A DNA stretch of 64,000 nt, taken from DATJGS01 sp035494735. GTDB taxonomy: Bacteria; Eisenbacteria; RBG-16-71-46. The notes below the pieces were generated by a model. It worked only from the letters and a program-made list of their open reading frames with translations. It was not told the origin of the DNA and ran no database searches. The stretch spans positions 1-64,000 of the forward strand of contig DATJGS010000023.1 of the NCBI GenBank assembly GCA_035494735.1, written 5' to 3'. The translations under genes and the position numbers were made by a program. Below, piece after piece: positions 9,007 to 17,301 of the stretch (the first letter of the stretch is position 1; every line of letters begins with the position of its first letter).

Positions 9007-9309
9007 GAGAGCGTCCTTTCGGCTGAGGGAGTCCACCTCGGCTCGCGGCTTCGATCGACCGTGGTGCGCGCGATCTACGCGCGCCAACCACTCGCATGTC
9101 GCCGCGAACCGATCCGATCCGAAAAGTCTATGCCCGCCCGAGAGCGGTCCGAAAGGGACATCGCGCCGGGTGACGTCAAATTCGCTCGGCGCGTCGCTCG
9201 GGCCGTGGCAGGCGGGAGCGCTGGGCAGGGACGAGGGTTGAAGGGCCGTCGCCCCTCGGGTAGGCTCTGTGCGCTTCCTTCCCTCGTGTCCCCTAGGAGA
9301 CCTCCGCTG
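9007..9309. other. Divergent intergenic region of 303 bp
   Basis: Lies between the starts of the leftward propeller gene and the rightward E1 gene. It has somewhat lower GC than its neighbours around 9100-9190, no convincing small gene, and one good promoter candidate for the E1 gene near its right end. I see no clear promoter for the leftward gene. Confidence 0.5.
9238..9266 (+). promoter_or_regulatory. Candidate promoter for the fused E1 gene
   Basis: TTGAAG (9238-9243), 17-nt spacer, TAGGCT (9261-9266), 43 nt before the ATG, the same arrangement as before the gamma-glutamyltransferase gene. Confidence 0.5.
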
Positions 9310-11445
9310 ATGGCGGCCACCCGCACCACCGCGCCCGCTTCCGCCCGGCATCACGGGCTCACCTCCGACGACCTCGTCGCCATCTACCGGACCATGTTCA
9401 CGTCGCGCCGGCTGGACGACGAGGAGATCCGGCTGAAGAAGCTGGACAAGATCTTCTTCCAAATCTCGGGCGCCGGGCACGAGGCGGTGCTGGTCGCGGC
9501 CGGGCGCGCGCTGCGCTCGGGTAGCGACTGGTTCTACCCCTACTACCGCGACCGCGCGCTGTGCCTCGAGCTGGGCATGACGCCGCGCGAGATGCTGCTG
9601 TCCGCGGTGGCGGCGGCCGAGGATCCGAATTCGGGCGGCCGGCAGATGCCGAGCCACTGGGGCCACAAGAAGCTGAACATCGTGTCGCAGTCGAGCCCGA
9701 CCGGCACGCAGTTCCTGCAGGCGGTCGGCGCGGCCGAGGCGCTCGTCAAGTATCGCGACTTGGAGGCGGCGTACCCCGAGTTCAAGGGCAAGGTGCGCGG
9801 CGACGAAGTCGTGCTCGTCACGGCCGGCGACGGCACGACGAGCGAGGGCGAGTTCTGGGAGGCGATGAACACCGCGTGCAATCTCCAGCTCCCGGTGCTG
9901 TTCCTGGTCGAGGACAACGGCTACGCCATCTCGGTGCCCGTCGACGTGCAGACCGCGGGCGGCAACGTCGCGCAACTGGTGCGCGGCTTCCCGAACCTGC
10001 ACTGGGTCGGCGAGATCGACGGCTGCGACCCGGTCGAGTCGTACGGGATCCTCAAGGAGGCCGTCGAGTACTGCCGCGCGCGCAAGGGCCCGGCGTTCGT
10101 GCGCGCCGTCGTCACGCGCCCGTATTCGCATTCGATGTCCGACGATGAGACGAAGTACCGCTCGAAGGCCGAGCGCGAGACGGAAGCGCAGCGCGACTGC
10201 CTGAAGACGTTCGCGCGCTTCCTCGTCGAGGAGGGCGTGCTCGACGACGCCGGGCTGGAGCGCCTGCACGCCGAAGTCCTGACGCAGCTGCGCGCGGCCA
10301 GCGACGAGGCGATCACGCGCCCGCAGCCGCCGACGTCGTCCGCCGCGATGTACGTGTTCTCGCCCGACGTCGATCCCACGTCCGAGCGTTTCGCCGTCGA
10401 GCCGAACGTCGATCCCGCGGCGCAGACCGAGACGATGCTGCAGAACATCAACTACTGCCTGCGCGACGAGATGAAGCGCAATCCCAGGATCGTCATGTTC
10501 GGCGAGGACATCGCGGACGCGTCGCACGAGGACGTGCTGGGCGAGACGAAGGGCAAGGGCGGCGTGTTCGGCGTGACGTGGGGGCTGCAGAAGCTGTTCG
10601 GCGCGAAGCGCGTCTACAACTCGCCGCTCGCCGAAGCGAACATCGTGGGCCGCGCCATCGGCCTCGCCACACTCGGCCTGCGTCCGGTCGTCGAGATCCA
10701 GTTCTTCGACTACATCTGGCCGGCCATGATGCAGATCCGCAACGAACTCGGTTACATGCGCTACCGCTCGAACAACGCGTTCTCGTGCCCGGTGATCATC
10801 CGCACGGCGTACGGCGGCTACTTGAGGGGCGGCGCTCCGTACCACAGCCAGTGCGGCGAGAGCATCTTCGCGCACTGCCCGGGCCTGCGCGTCGTGCTGC
10901 CTTCGAACGCGCTCGACGCGAACGGGCTGCTGCGCACGGCGCTGCGCTCGGAGGATCCGGTGCTGTTCCTCGAGCACAAGCACCTGTACCGCCAGCCGTA
11001 CGCGAAGGGCGTGTATCCGGGCCCGGAGTACACGGTGCCGTTCGGTCGCGCGCGCGTGGTGCGCGAGGGCTCGGACGTGACGGTCGTGACGTACGGCGCG
11101 CTCGTCCAGCGCGCGTACCTCGCGGCCCAGGAGCTGGCCGAGCAGGGCCTCGACACCGAGATCCTCGACCTGCGCACGATCCAGCCGCTCGACTTCGAAT
11201 CGATCGCGAAATCGGTGAAGAAGACCGGGCGCGTGATCGTCGCGCACGAGGACACGCTGTTCTGCGGATTCGGCGCGGAGATCGCGGCGAAGATCGCGTC
11301 CGAGTGCTTCATGGACCTGGACGCCCCGGTGCGGCGCATTGGCGCGCTCGACACGCCGATCGCGTACGCGCCGACGCTCGAGGACGTGATCCTGCCGCAG
11401 AAGGACACGCTGCTCGCCGCCATCCGCGAGATCGCCGGGTTCTAG
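9310..11445 (+). CDS. Fused alpha-beta E1 component of a 2-oxo acid dehydrogenase (branched-chain type)
   Basis: A 711-residue single-chain E1. Residues about 20-330 are the alpha part with the thiamine-diphosphate motif GDGTTSEGEFWEAMN (Gly173-Asp174-Gly175) and the closing Asn in VEDNGYAIS. Residues about 365-711 are the beta part (FGEDI, SPLAEANIVGRAIG, HSQCGESIFAHCPG, then the transketolase C-terminal domain with DLRTIQPLD). The ATG at 9310 follows AGGAG. It would decarboxylate 2-oxoisovalerate-type or similar acids and pass the acyl group to a lipoyl E2. No E2 or E3 gene is nearby, so they must be elsewhere. Separate alpha and beta chains are more common; fusions are known in Bacteroidetes-type lineages. 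Pyruvate as substrate cannot be excluded. Confidence 0.87.
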   Translation: MAATRTTAPASARHHGLTSDDLVAIYRTMFTSRRLDDEEIRLKKLDKIFFQISGAGHEAVLVAAGRALRSGSDWFYPYYRDRALCLELGMTPREMLLSAVAAAEDPNSGGRQMPSHWGHKKLNIVSQSSPTGTQFLQAVGAAEALVKYRDLEAAYPEFKGKVRGDEVVLVTAGDGTTSEGEFWEAMNTACNLQLPVLFLVEDNGYAISVPVDVQTAGGNVAQLVRGFPNLHWVGEIDGCDPVESYGILKEAVEYCRARKGPAFVRAVVTRPYSHSMSDDETKYRSKAERETEAQRDCLKTFARFLVEEGVLDDAGLERLHAEVLTQLRAASDEAITRPQPPTSSAAMYVFSPDVDPTSERFAVEPNVDPAAQTETMLQNINYCLRDEMKRNPRIVMFGEDIADASHEDVLGETKGKGGVFGVTWGLQKLFGAKRVYNSPLAEANIVGRAIGLATLGLRPVVEIQFFDYIWPAMMQIRNELGYMRYRSNNAFSCPVIIRTAYGGYLRGGAPYHSQCGESIFAHCPGLRVVLPSNALDANGLLRTALRSEDPVLFLEHKHLYRQPYAKGVYPGPEYTVPFGRARVVREGSDVTVVTYGALVQRAYLAAQELAEQGLDTEILDLRTIQPLDFESIAKSVKKTGRVIVAHEDTLFCGFGAEIAAKIASECFMDLDAPVRRIGALDTPIAYAPTLEDVILPQKDTLLAAIREIAGF

Positions 11446-11462
11446 CCGAAGCCACGCACGAA

Positions 11463-11498
11463 ACGGGCGCCGCGAGGGCTCATCCTCACGGCGCCCGT
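11463..11498. terminator. Bidirectional hairpin terminator
   Basis: Arms 11463-11477 and 11484-11498 form a 15-bp stem with one mismatch and a 6-nt loop, placed between the E1 stop (11445) and the stop of the leftward acylase (11516). Confidence 0.72.
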
Positions 11499-11515
11499 CG
11501 TCCTTCCGAACGCGC

Positions 11516-13987
11516 TCAACGCGCGGGCTCGAGGTCGAGCGCGCTCTCGGCGACGCGCTCGATGCGCTCCCACGAGAGATAGAACGGCACGTACGCGTGG
11601 TGCGACCAGCGCGCCGCGAGGTTGCGATCCGGCGTGAGCGGCGCGCCCGCCGCGTTGTACGGCGGCACGACGCCCCACGAGGAATCGGGCGCGGCCAGGT
11701 CGACGACGTGGCGGAACGCGGGCCCGTGTGTCACGTCCGTGCCCCACGGCAGCGTGGAGCCGGTCGAAGCCGGCGAACTGCCGTCGCCGTCGACGGGTTC
11801 GAGCGGCGGTTCCCAGCGCTCGCGCGGATCCAGCGCCGAGAGTGCGTGCGCGAAGCGGGCGCGGTGCGCGCGGCCCCAGTTCCAGGTCGCGAGGTCCGGG
11901 CCGAGGCGCTTCTCCAGCTCGGCGAGCGCGAGTTCGAGTCCGGCGACCGCGGCGACGGCCGGCCGCTCGGGAGTTTCCGTCTTGGGGATGCGCAGCGCCT
12001 CGGGGGCGCGGCCGGCCAGCGCGGCCAGCGTCAATCCGGGGTGACCCTCGGTGCGCGAGCGGCGCTGCAGCGCGCTCAGCCACGCGCGGAACAGCGTGGG
12101 CGCGACGCGCCCGCGGCGCGCGTAGAAATCCCACGCGCGCAGCGTGTCGAGCGCCGCGCGCAGGCGCGGGGTGAGGCGCGACGGCAGCGAATCGGCGGCG
12201 GCCAGGAGCAGCGGCACGGCGCGCGCGCCCGCGCTCGAATACACGTCGTTCTGCACGCTCGCCATGTCGGCCGGCGTGACGCTGCGGTCGCCGGCCAGGC
12301 GCTGGGCGATGCGCCGCGCCCGATCGTGGATCCAGTCATACCGCGGCCACGCCGTGCCGGGACCGGGGCGCATCGGCCGATTGTTCGCGTTCACCACGAA
12401 GCCGTCCGCGGGCACGTTCCACGCCGGCATGCGCTCGGGAGGGATCATCGCGCCCCATTCGTGCCGGCCGTCGCCGGGCAACGGTCCGCGCCCGGGATCC
12501 GCGCGGCGTTCGGGCACCGTGCCGACGGTTTCGTAGATCACGTGCCCGGCGCGGTCGGCGGCGACGACGTTGATGCCGGGCGTCGAGAGGCTGCGGTAGC
12601 GCTTCGCGGCTTCCGCGGCGCTCGTCGATCGCTCGAGCCCGGTGAGGCCGGCCAGCGTCATGTGTTCGTCGTCGACCGCCCAGCGCACGCTGAGCGCGAC
12701 GTGACGCTTGCGATCGAAGACCAGCACCGGCCCGTGCGGCGTATAGCGGCGCACCTGGCCGGGAATCGGGACGCGAAGGCCGAGCACCGTGAACGCGAGA
12801 TCGAACGGCGCCTCGCGCACCGGAGCCCAGCCGCCCGCGTCGGCGCCGGCCCCGCGCCAGCGCACGCGGCGGCCGTCGTCCGACAGCGTGTCCGCGTAGA
12901 CGTCGACGACGTCGGCGCTGAGCGCGGTCACGCCCCAGGCGCACGTGCGGTTGCGCCCGCTCACGATGGATGGCAGGCCCGGCACCGTGGCGCCGATCGC
13001 GTCGACCTGCCCGGGTACGCACAAGTGGATCACGTGGAAGGGACCCGGCGCAGTGAGTTCGAGGTGCGGGTCGTTCGCGAGCAGGGGCGCTCCGCTCGCG
13101 CTGCGCTTCGCGCCCACCGCGAATTCGTTGCTGGCGCGCCGGTCCTCGCCGTCCTGCACGGGCGGCCGGAACCACGCCAGCGCGCGCGCGGCGTCGCGCC
13201 ACGTCGCGGGCCCGATCGCCGCCAGGGCGGCGTCCGCGTCGCGCGCGGCGTGCTCCGGCCCGTGCCGCGCGCTCGCGGGCGCCGCTTCGAGACTCGCCGC
13301 GCCGAGTCGCGCGGCCGCGCTGTCCGGAATCGTGTCGTACATCCATTGCCCCTCGAAGCGCTCGCGTGCGTCTTCCCAGGCACGGCCGTGCGCCGCGATC
13401 GCCGCGCCCTCGCGCAGCTCGGGCACGTCGAAGTCGAGCGTGACCCCGAGCCCGAACAGAGCGGCGACGCTGTCCTCGGGTTTCCAGTCTTCGGGACGAC
13501 GGCCCACGCGCAGGAACTCGGGCGGCCACGGCGCGCGGCCCACGCGGCACTCGGCGAGATACGCGTTGATGCCGGCGGCGTAGCGTTCCAGCGGCATCGC
13601 CACCTCGGGCACGTGGCGGTCGCGTGCCCACACGCGATCCGCGCGCTCGGCGAGTCGCAGCAATTGCGCGCCGCCGTCTGCTTCGAGCGTCGAGTTGCCG
13701 AGCCATTCCCACAGGTGACCGCGCGCCGCGCGGCGCGTCATTTCCAGCTGCCACAGCCGGTCGCGCGCGGTCACGTAGCCCCACGCGAGGTACAGGTCCG
13801 GCAGGTTCGCGGCGCGCATGTGGGGAATGCCGTAGCGGTCCGTGACGATGCGCACCGGGGCCGACAGTCCGGCGAGGCGCAACGTTCCCGAGCGCAGCGC
13901 GCGCGGCGCGGCCGGCGGGGACCCGCCGGCGCCCAGCGCGAGCGCCGCCAGAACGACGCCGGCCACCGCACGCCCGCGCGCGCTCAC
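11516..13987 (-). CDS. Penicillin acylase family Ntn-hydrolase
   Basis: An 823-residue secreted protein. A signal-type hydrophobic stretch occupies residues about 8-22. The alpha chain begins with VRIVTDRYGIPHMRA and holds GYVTARDRLWQLEMTRRAARG, typical of the family. The autoproteolytic site is RRASNEFAVG, with Ser286 as predicted nucleophile of the beta chain (SNEF instead of the common SNAW/SNNW). Later LANDPHLELTAPG and NNRP fit the oxyanion and substrate region. Members hydrolyse amide bonds of penicillins, acyl-homoserine lactones or acyl-amino acids; the substrate here is unknown. The GTG start at 13987 overlaps the stop of the CPBP gene by 4 nt (GTGA), so the two are likely cotranslated. 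Confidence 0.88.
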   Translation of the reverse strand: MSARGRAVAGVVLAALALGAGGSPPAAPRALRSGTLRLAGLSAPVRIVTDRYGIPHMRAANLPDLYLAWGYVTARDRLWQLEMTRRAARGHLWEWLGNSTLEADGGAQLLRLAERADRVWARDRHVPEVAMPLERYAAGINAYLAECRVGRAPWPPEFLRVGRRPEDWKPEDSVAALFGLGVTLDFDVPELREGAAIAAHGRAWEDARERFEGQWMYDTIPDSAAARLGAASLEAAPASARHGPEHAARDADAALAAIGPATWRDAARALAWFRPPVQDGEDRRASNEFAVGAKRSASGAPLLANDPHLELTAPGPFHVIHLCVPGQVDAIGATVPGLPSIVSGRNRTCAWGVTALSADVVDVYADTLSDDGRRVRWRGAGADAGGWAPVREAPFDLAFTVLGLRVPIPGQVRRYTPHGPVLVFDRKRHVALSVRWAVDDEHMTLAGLTGLERSTSAAEAAKRYRSLSTPGINVVAADRAGHVIYETVGTVPERRADPGRGPLPGDGRHEWGAMIPPERMPAWNVPADGFVVNANNRPMRPGPGTAWPRYDWIHDRARRIAQRLAGDRSVTPADMASVQNDVYSSAGARAVPLLLAAADSLPSRLTPRLRAALDTLRAWDFYARRGRVAPTLFRAWLSALQRRSRTEGHPGLTLAALAGRAPEALRIPKTETPERPAVAAVAGLELALAELEKRLGPDLATWNWGRAHRARFAHALSALDPRERWEPPLEPVDGDGSSPASTGSTLPWGTDVTHGPAFRHVVDLAAPDSSWGVVPPYNAAGAPLTPDRNLAARWSHHAYVPFYLSWERIERVAESALDLEPAR

Positions 13988-14880
13988 GCGGCGTCCCGTG
14001 GGCGCGGCGGCGTCACGTGTCCGGCGCGTGGCGCGACGAAGCCGCGCATCACGAGCGCCGCGCCCGTCACCGTCACGAGGGCGACCACGAAGCCGCTCTC
14101 GCGCGTCCAGTGCGTGGCCTGGCCGGTGACCGGCTCGAAGCCGTCGAACAACACCGCGTTCCACATCGCGTGGGCCAGGGTCGGCGGCCACACGCTGCCG
14201 GTATCGAGGCGCAGCCGCGCGAGCACGAACGCGAACGCGGTGAGCGTGAGGACGATGCCGATCGTCGAGAGCAGCACGCTCGGGCCGGCCGGATAGTGCC
14301 CGAACAGCACCGCCGGCACGTGCCAGCCGCTCCACACCAGGCCGCTGAGGAGGAGCGGAAAACGCCAGCCGCTGGCCACGAGGCGCGGCACGAGATAGCC
14401 GCGCCAGCCCAGCTCCTCGCCGAGCGCGAGGAAGATCCACAGCGGCAGCCCCCCGAGCACGTGACCCGCGCTGGCGAGCGCGGGATGCAGCCCCTCGCGT
14501 GCCAGATCGGCCGGCGGCGCGAACGGCGCCAGGCCGAACGCCCACGACACGCCGTAGGAAACGCTCATGACTCCGAGCGGGAACAGCAGCGCGACGAGCA
14601 GCGGGCGCGGCGCGAGAGCCGGCGCCAGGCCGAGCGGCTGGTCGGCGAAGCCTTCGCCGAGCCGGCCGCGCGCGAACGTCGCGGCCAGCGCCGGGATCCA
14701 CACCAGCGTCACCATGCACGCGAAATCGGTGCGTGGATGATCCGGCCCGCCGAACGCCAGGCGGAGCGGCGCGAACACCAGGGCCACCGCGCCCACCATG
14801 AACAGGAACACCCACACGCCGCGGCGGGCGCGGCGCGTAGGATCGGCATGCGCTTGCGGGGGGGTGAGGGCCTCTGACAT
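13984..14880 (-). CDS. CPBP family intramembrane metalloprotease
   Basis: A 298-residue polytopic protein with about eight hydrophobic segments. It carries the CPBP motifs: EELGWRGYL (EExxxR), SGLVWSGWHVPA with the second-motif His, and LAHAMWNAV. The family (Rce1/CAAX protease and bacteriocin-processing relatives) cleaves peptides within the membrane. The ATG at 14880 fits the family length; no strong ribosome binding site is seen. It is the first gene of a two-gene unit with the acylase and diverges from the ROK kinase after 42 bp, so both promoters must lie in or near that short spacer. Confidence 0.85.
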   Translation of the reverse strand: MSEALTPPQAHADPTRRARRGVWVFLFMVGAVALVFAPLRLAFGGPDHPRTDFACMVTLVWIPALAATFARGRLGEGFADQPLGLAPALAPRPLLVALLFPLGVMSVSYGVSWAFGLAPFAPPADLAREGLHPALASAGHVLGGLPLWIFLALGEELGWRGYLVPRLVASGWRFPLLLSGLVWSGWHVPAVLFGHYPAGPSVLLSTIGIVLTLTAFAFVLARLRLDTGSVWPPTLAHAMWNAVLFDGFEPVTGQATHWTRESGFVVALVTVTGAALVMRGFVAPRAGHVTPPRPRDAA

Positions 14881-14922
14881 GGTGGCGTGGATCCGAAGCG
14901 CATGGTAGCGGGGGGCGAGGGG

Positions 14923-15885
14923 ATGATGCACTCGAATTTCGCGCTGGGGCTGGACATCGGCGGCACGTCGCTCAAGGCGGCGCGCGTCGCGCGCGACGGG
15001 AGCGTGCTCGAGTTCCGCGAGGCGCCGTCACGCGTCACGCACGGCGCGCTCGCGCCGCTGGACACGATCGAGACCGAGGCACGCGCGCTCGACGGTGCGC
15101 GCGCCGTGGCCGTCGGGATCGGCTGCCCGGGCGTCGTCGACGCGGAGCGCGGCGTGCTCGTCGGACGCACCGCGCACCTGCCGCACTGGACCGACGCGCC
15201 GCTCGCGGACTGGCTCGAGGCGCGTCTCGGCGCGCGTCCGGCGCTCGACAACGACGCGAACCTTGCGGCGCTCGCCGAGCACCGGATCGGCGCGGCCCGC
15301 GGCGCGCGCGCGTCGCTCACCGTCACGATCGGCACCGGCATCGGCTGCGGCATCGTGCTCGACGACCGCCCGTGGCGCGGCGCGCGCGGCGGCGCCGGCG
15401 AATTGGGTCACGTCCCGCTCGGACCCGGCGCCGAGCCGTGCGCGTGCGGCGTGCCCGACTGCGTGGAGCCGGACGCTTCGGGAGACGGCCTGGCCCGCGC
15501 CGGAGCGAAGCTCGACCCGCCGGCAAGCGACGCGCGCGCCGTGTTCGCGCGGGCCGCGGCCGGCGACGCCGCGGCTCAGGCGCTGATCGCGCGCTTCGTG
15601 GACCGGCTGGGCGCGTCGATCGCCACCGCGGTCCACCTGTTCGACCCGGACTGCGTCGTGATCGGAGGCGGGGTGGCGAGGGCCGGCGACGCGCTGCTCG
15701 CGCCGCTGCGCTCGAGCATCGCGCGTTACACGCTGGAGTCGCACCGCCGCGGACTGCGCGTCGTACCGGCCGAACTCGGCGAGCGCGCGGGCGTCGTCGG
15801 CGCCGGGCTGCTGGCTTGGGACGCCGCGGAGCTCAGCCGGCGATCGGCGCGACCGGCGTCGTCGCCGGTGCGCTCGGCGCTCTGA
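14923..15885 (+). CDS. ROK family sugar kinase (glucokinase-like)
   Basis: About 320 residues. The ATP phosphate-binding loop is GLDIGGTSLKAARV. The substrate region has GCPGVVD and LDNDANLAALAEH, and the glycine-rich TIGTGIGCGIVL segment follows. The ROK zinc motif GHVPLG with CACGVPDC and VEPDASG is complete. There is no N-terminal helix-turn-helix, so it is a kinase rather than a ROK repressor; glucose is the usual substrate of this subgroup, N-acetylmannosamine an alternative. ATG codons at 14923 and 14926 are adjacent; the first is used here. The 3' end overlaps the end of the convergent miaB by 53 bp. Confidence 0.85.
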   Translation: MMHSNFALGLDIGGTSLKAARVARDGSVLEFREAPSRVTHGALAPLDTIETEARALDGARAVAVGIGCPGVVDAERGVLVGRTAHLPHWTDAPLADWLEARLGARPALDNDANLAALAEHRIGAARGARASLTVTIGTGIGCGIVLDDRPWRGARGGAGELGHVPLGPGAEPCACGVPDCVEPDASGDGLARAGAKLDPPASDARAVFARAAAGDAAAQALIARFVDRLGASIATAVHLFDPDCVVIGGGVARAGDALLAPLRSSIARYTLESHRRGLRVVPAELGERAGVVGAGLLAWDAAELSRRSARPASSPVRSAL

Positions 15886-17221
15886 ACGGCGCCGCGCCGA
15901 GCGTCAGCGTCAACGGCCGCGGCGCGTCGATCGGCTCGCCGAACAGCGTGATCGGCGTGGCGCCCACCACGCGGACGCGGCGCAACGTTCCGGGCGCGGT
16001 GCCGTCGTTCGGGAACACGACCGTGCGGAACTCGTCGCTCTTGCCGTAGAGCTGCGCCGGGTTCCTGCGCGCCACGCTCTCGACGAGCACCTCGACCTCG
16101 CGGCCGAGCGCCGCGTCGTTCAGCTCGCCGGAGACGCGGTGCTGCAGGTCGATCAGGGCCTGGAGCCGCCGGCCCTTCTCGGCCTCGTCGACGGTCTCGG
16201 GCCACTGGTAGGCGCGCGTGTCCGGGCGCGCCGAGTACTTGAACAGGAACGCGCTGTCGAAGCGCGTTTCTTCGAGGTACCGCGCGGTGGCCGCGAAGTC
16301 CTCGGGGGTCTCGCCGGGGAAGCCGACGATGATGTCGGTGCTGAGCCCGAGGCCCGGCATGGCGGCGCGCAGGCGCGCCACCACGGCGCGGTACTGGAGA
16401 ATCGTGTACGTGCGGTTCATGGCCTTCAGCATCGTGTCGGATGCCGACTGCAGCGGCAGGTGCACGTGTTTGCACACGCGCGGGCTCTCGGCGATGGCCG
16501 CGATCACGCGTTCGCTCATGTCGCTCGGATGCGGCGACGTGAAGCGGACGCGCGCGAGTCCCGGCACGTCGTTCGCCGCGCGGAGCAGGTCCGCGAAGTC
16601 GTGCGCGCCGTGCCGGTACGAATTCACGGTCTGGCCGAGGAACACGACTTCGCGGAAGCCGTCGCGCACCGCGCCCTCGACCTGGCGCACGAGATCGTCG
16701 AGCGGCAGGCTGCGCTCGCGGCCGCGCGTGAACGGCACGACGCAATACGTGCAGAACTTGTCGCAACCGCGCTGCACCGTCACCCAGGCGCGCACGCCCG
16801 GCGTGCGCCGGGGCTCGAGGTCGCCGTACGTCTCGTCACGATCGAGGCGCACGTGCGCAACCGGCTCGCCGGCGGCGCGCCGCAGGAGATCCGGCAGGTG
16901 CCGGTAGCCGTCCGGGCCGACCACGAGGTCGAGCACGCGCGAGCGCCCGATCAGGCGCTGGCGCAGGTGCTGGGCCATGCAGCCGGCCACGCCGACCACG
17001 AGGTCGGGCCGGGTGAGCTTCAGGTGCGCGAATTCGCCGAGGCGGCCGAGCACGCGCTGTTCGGCGTGCTCGCGGATGGCGCACGTGTTCAGCAGCACGG
17101 CGTCCGCGTCTTCCGGGCGATCGACGAGCGTGAGCCCGGCGCGGACGAGCACGCCGGCCATGGTTTCGCTGTCGGCCACGTTCATCTGGCAGCCGTAGGT
17201 TTCGAGGAAGACGCGCTGCAT
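15833..17221 (-). CDS. miaB: tRNA-2-methylthio-N6-isopentenyladenosine synthase MiaB
   Basis: A 462-residue methylthiotransferase. The N-terminal domain holds the auxiliary-cluster cysteines Cys11, Cys47 and Cys81 (ETYGCQMNVADSE, NTCAIREHAE, AGCMAQ). The radical-SAM cluster is Cys153, Cys157 and Cys160 in GCDKFCTYC. A C-terminal TRAM region is present. It adds the 2-methylthio group to i6A37 of tRNAs. YGCQMN and the absence of a RimO-type N-terminus favour MiaB. The last about 20 residues are Ala/Pro-rich and overlap the ROK gene. On the minus strand a TAGGCT hexamer lies about 10-15 nt before the start, with only a weak -35. Confidence 0.95.
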   Translation of the reverse strand: MQRVFLETYGCQMNVADSETMAGVLVRAGLTLVDRPEDADAVLLNTCAIREHAEQRVLGRLGEFAHLKLTRPDLVVGVAGCMAQHLRQRLIGRSRVLDLVVGPDGYRHLPDLLRRAAGEPVAHVRLDRDETYGDLEPRRTPGVRAWVTVQRGCDKFCTYCVVPFTRGRERSLPLDDLVRQVEGAVRDGFREVVFLGQTVNSYRHGAHDFADLLRAANDVPGLARVRFTSPHPSDMSERVIAAIAESPRVCKHVHLPLQSASDTMLKAMNRTYTILQYRAVVARLRAAMPGLGLSTDIIVGFPGETPEDFAATARYLEETRFDSAFLFKYSARPDTRAYQWPETVDEAEKGRRLQALIDLQHRVSGELNDAALGREVEVLVESVARRNPAQLYGKSDEFRTVVFPNDGTAPGTLRRVRVVGATPITLFGEPIDAPRPLTLTLGAAPFRAPSAPATTPVAPIAG

Positions 17222-17301
17222 GGGCCGCGAAGCCTAGCACGCACGCGCGCGCAGCGACCAGGACGGCGGGCCGGTGGATTCAGCGCTTCGGCGTCGGTGC
17301 G

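Noticed and set aside
6829..11247. A 1,472-codon leftward open frame
   Set aside because: Only 6829-9006 has a signal peptide, repeats and a ribosome binding site; the rest is antisense to the conserved E1 gene.
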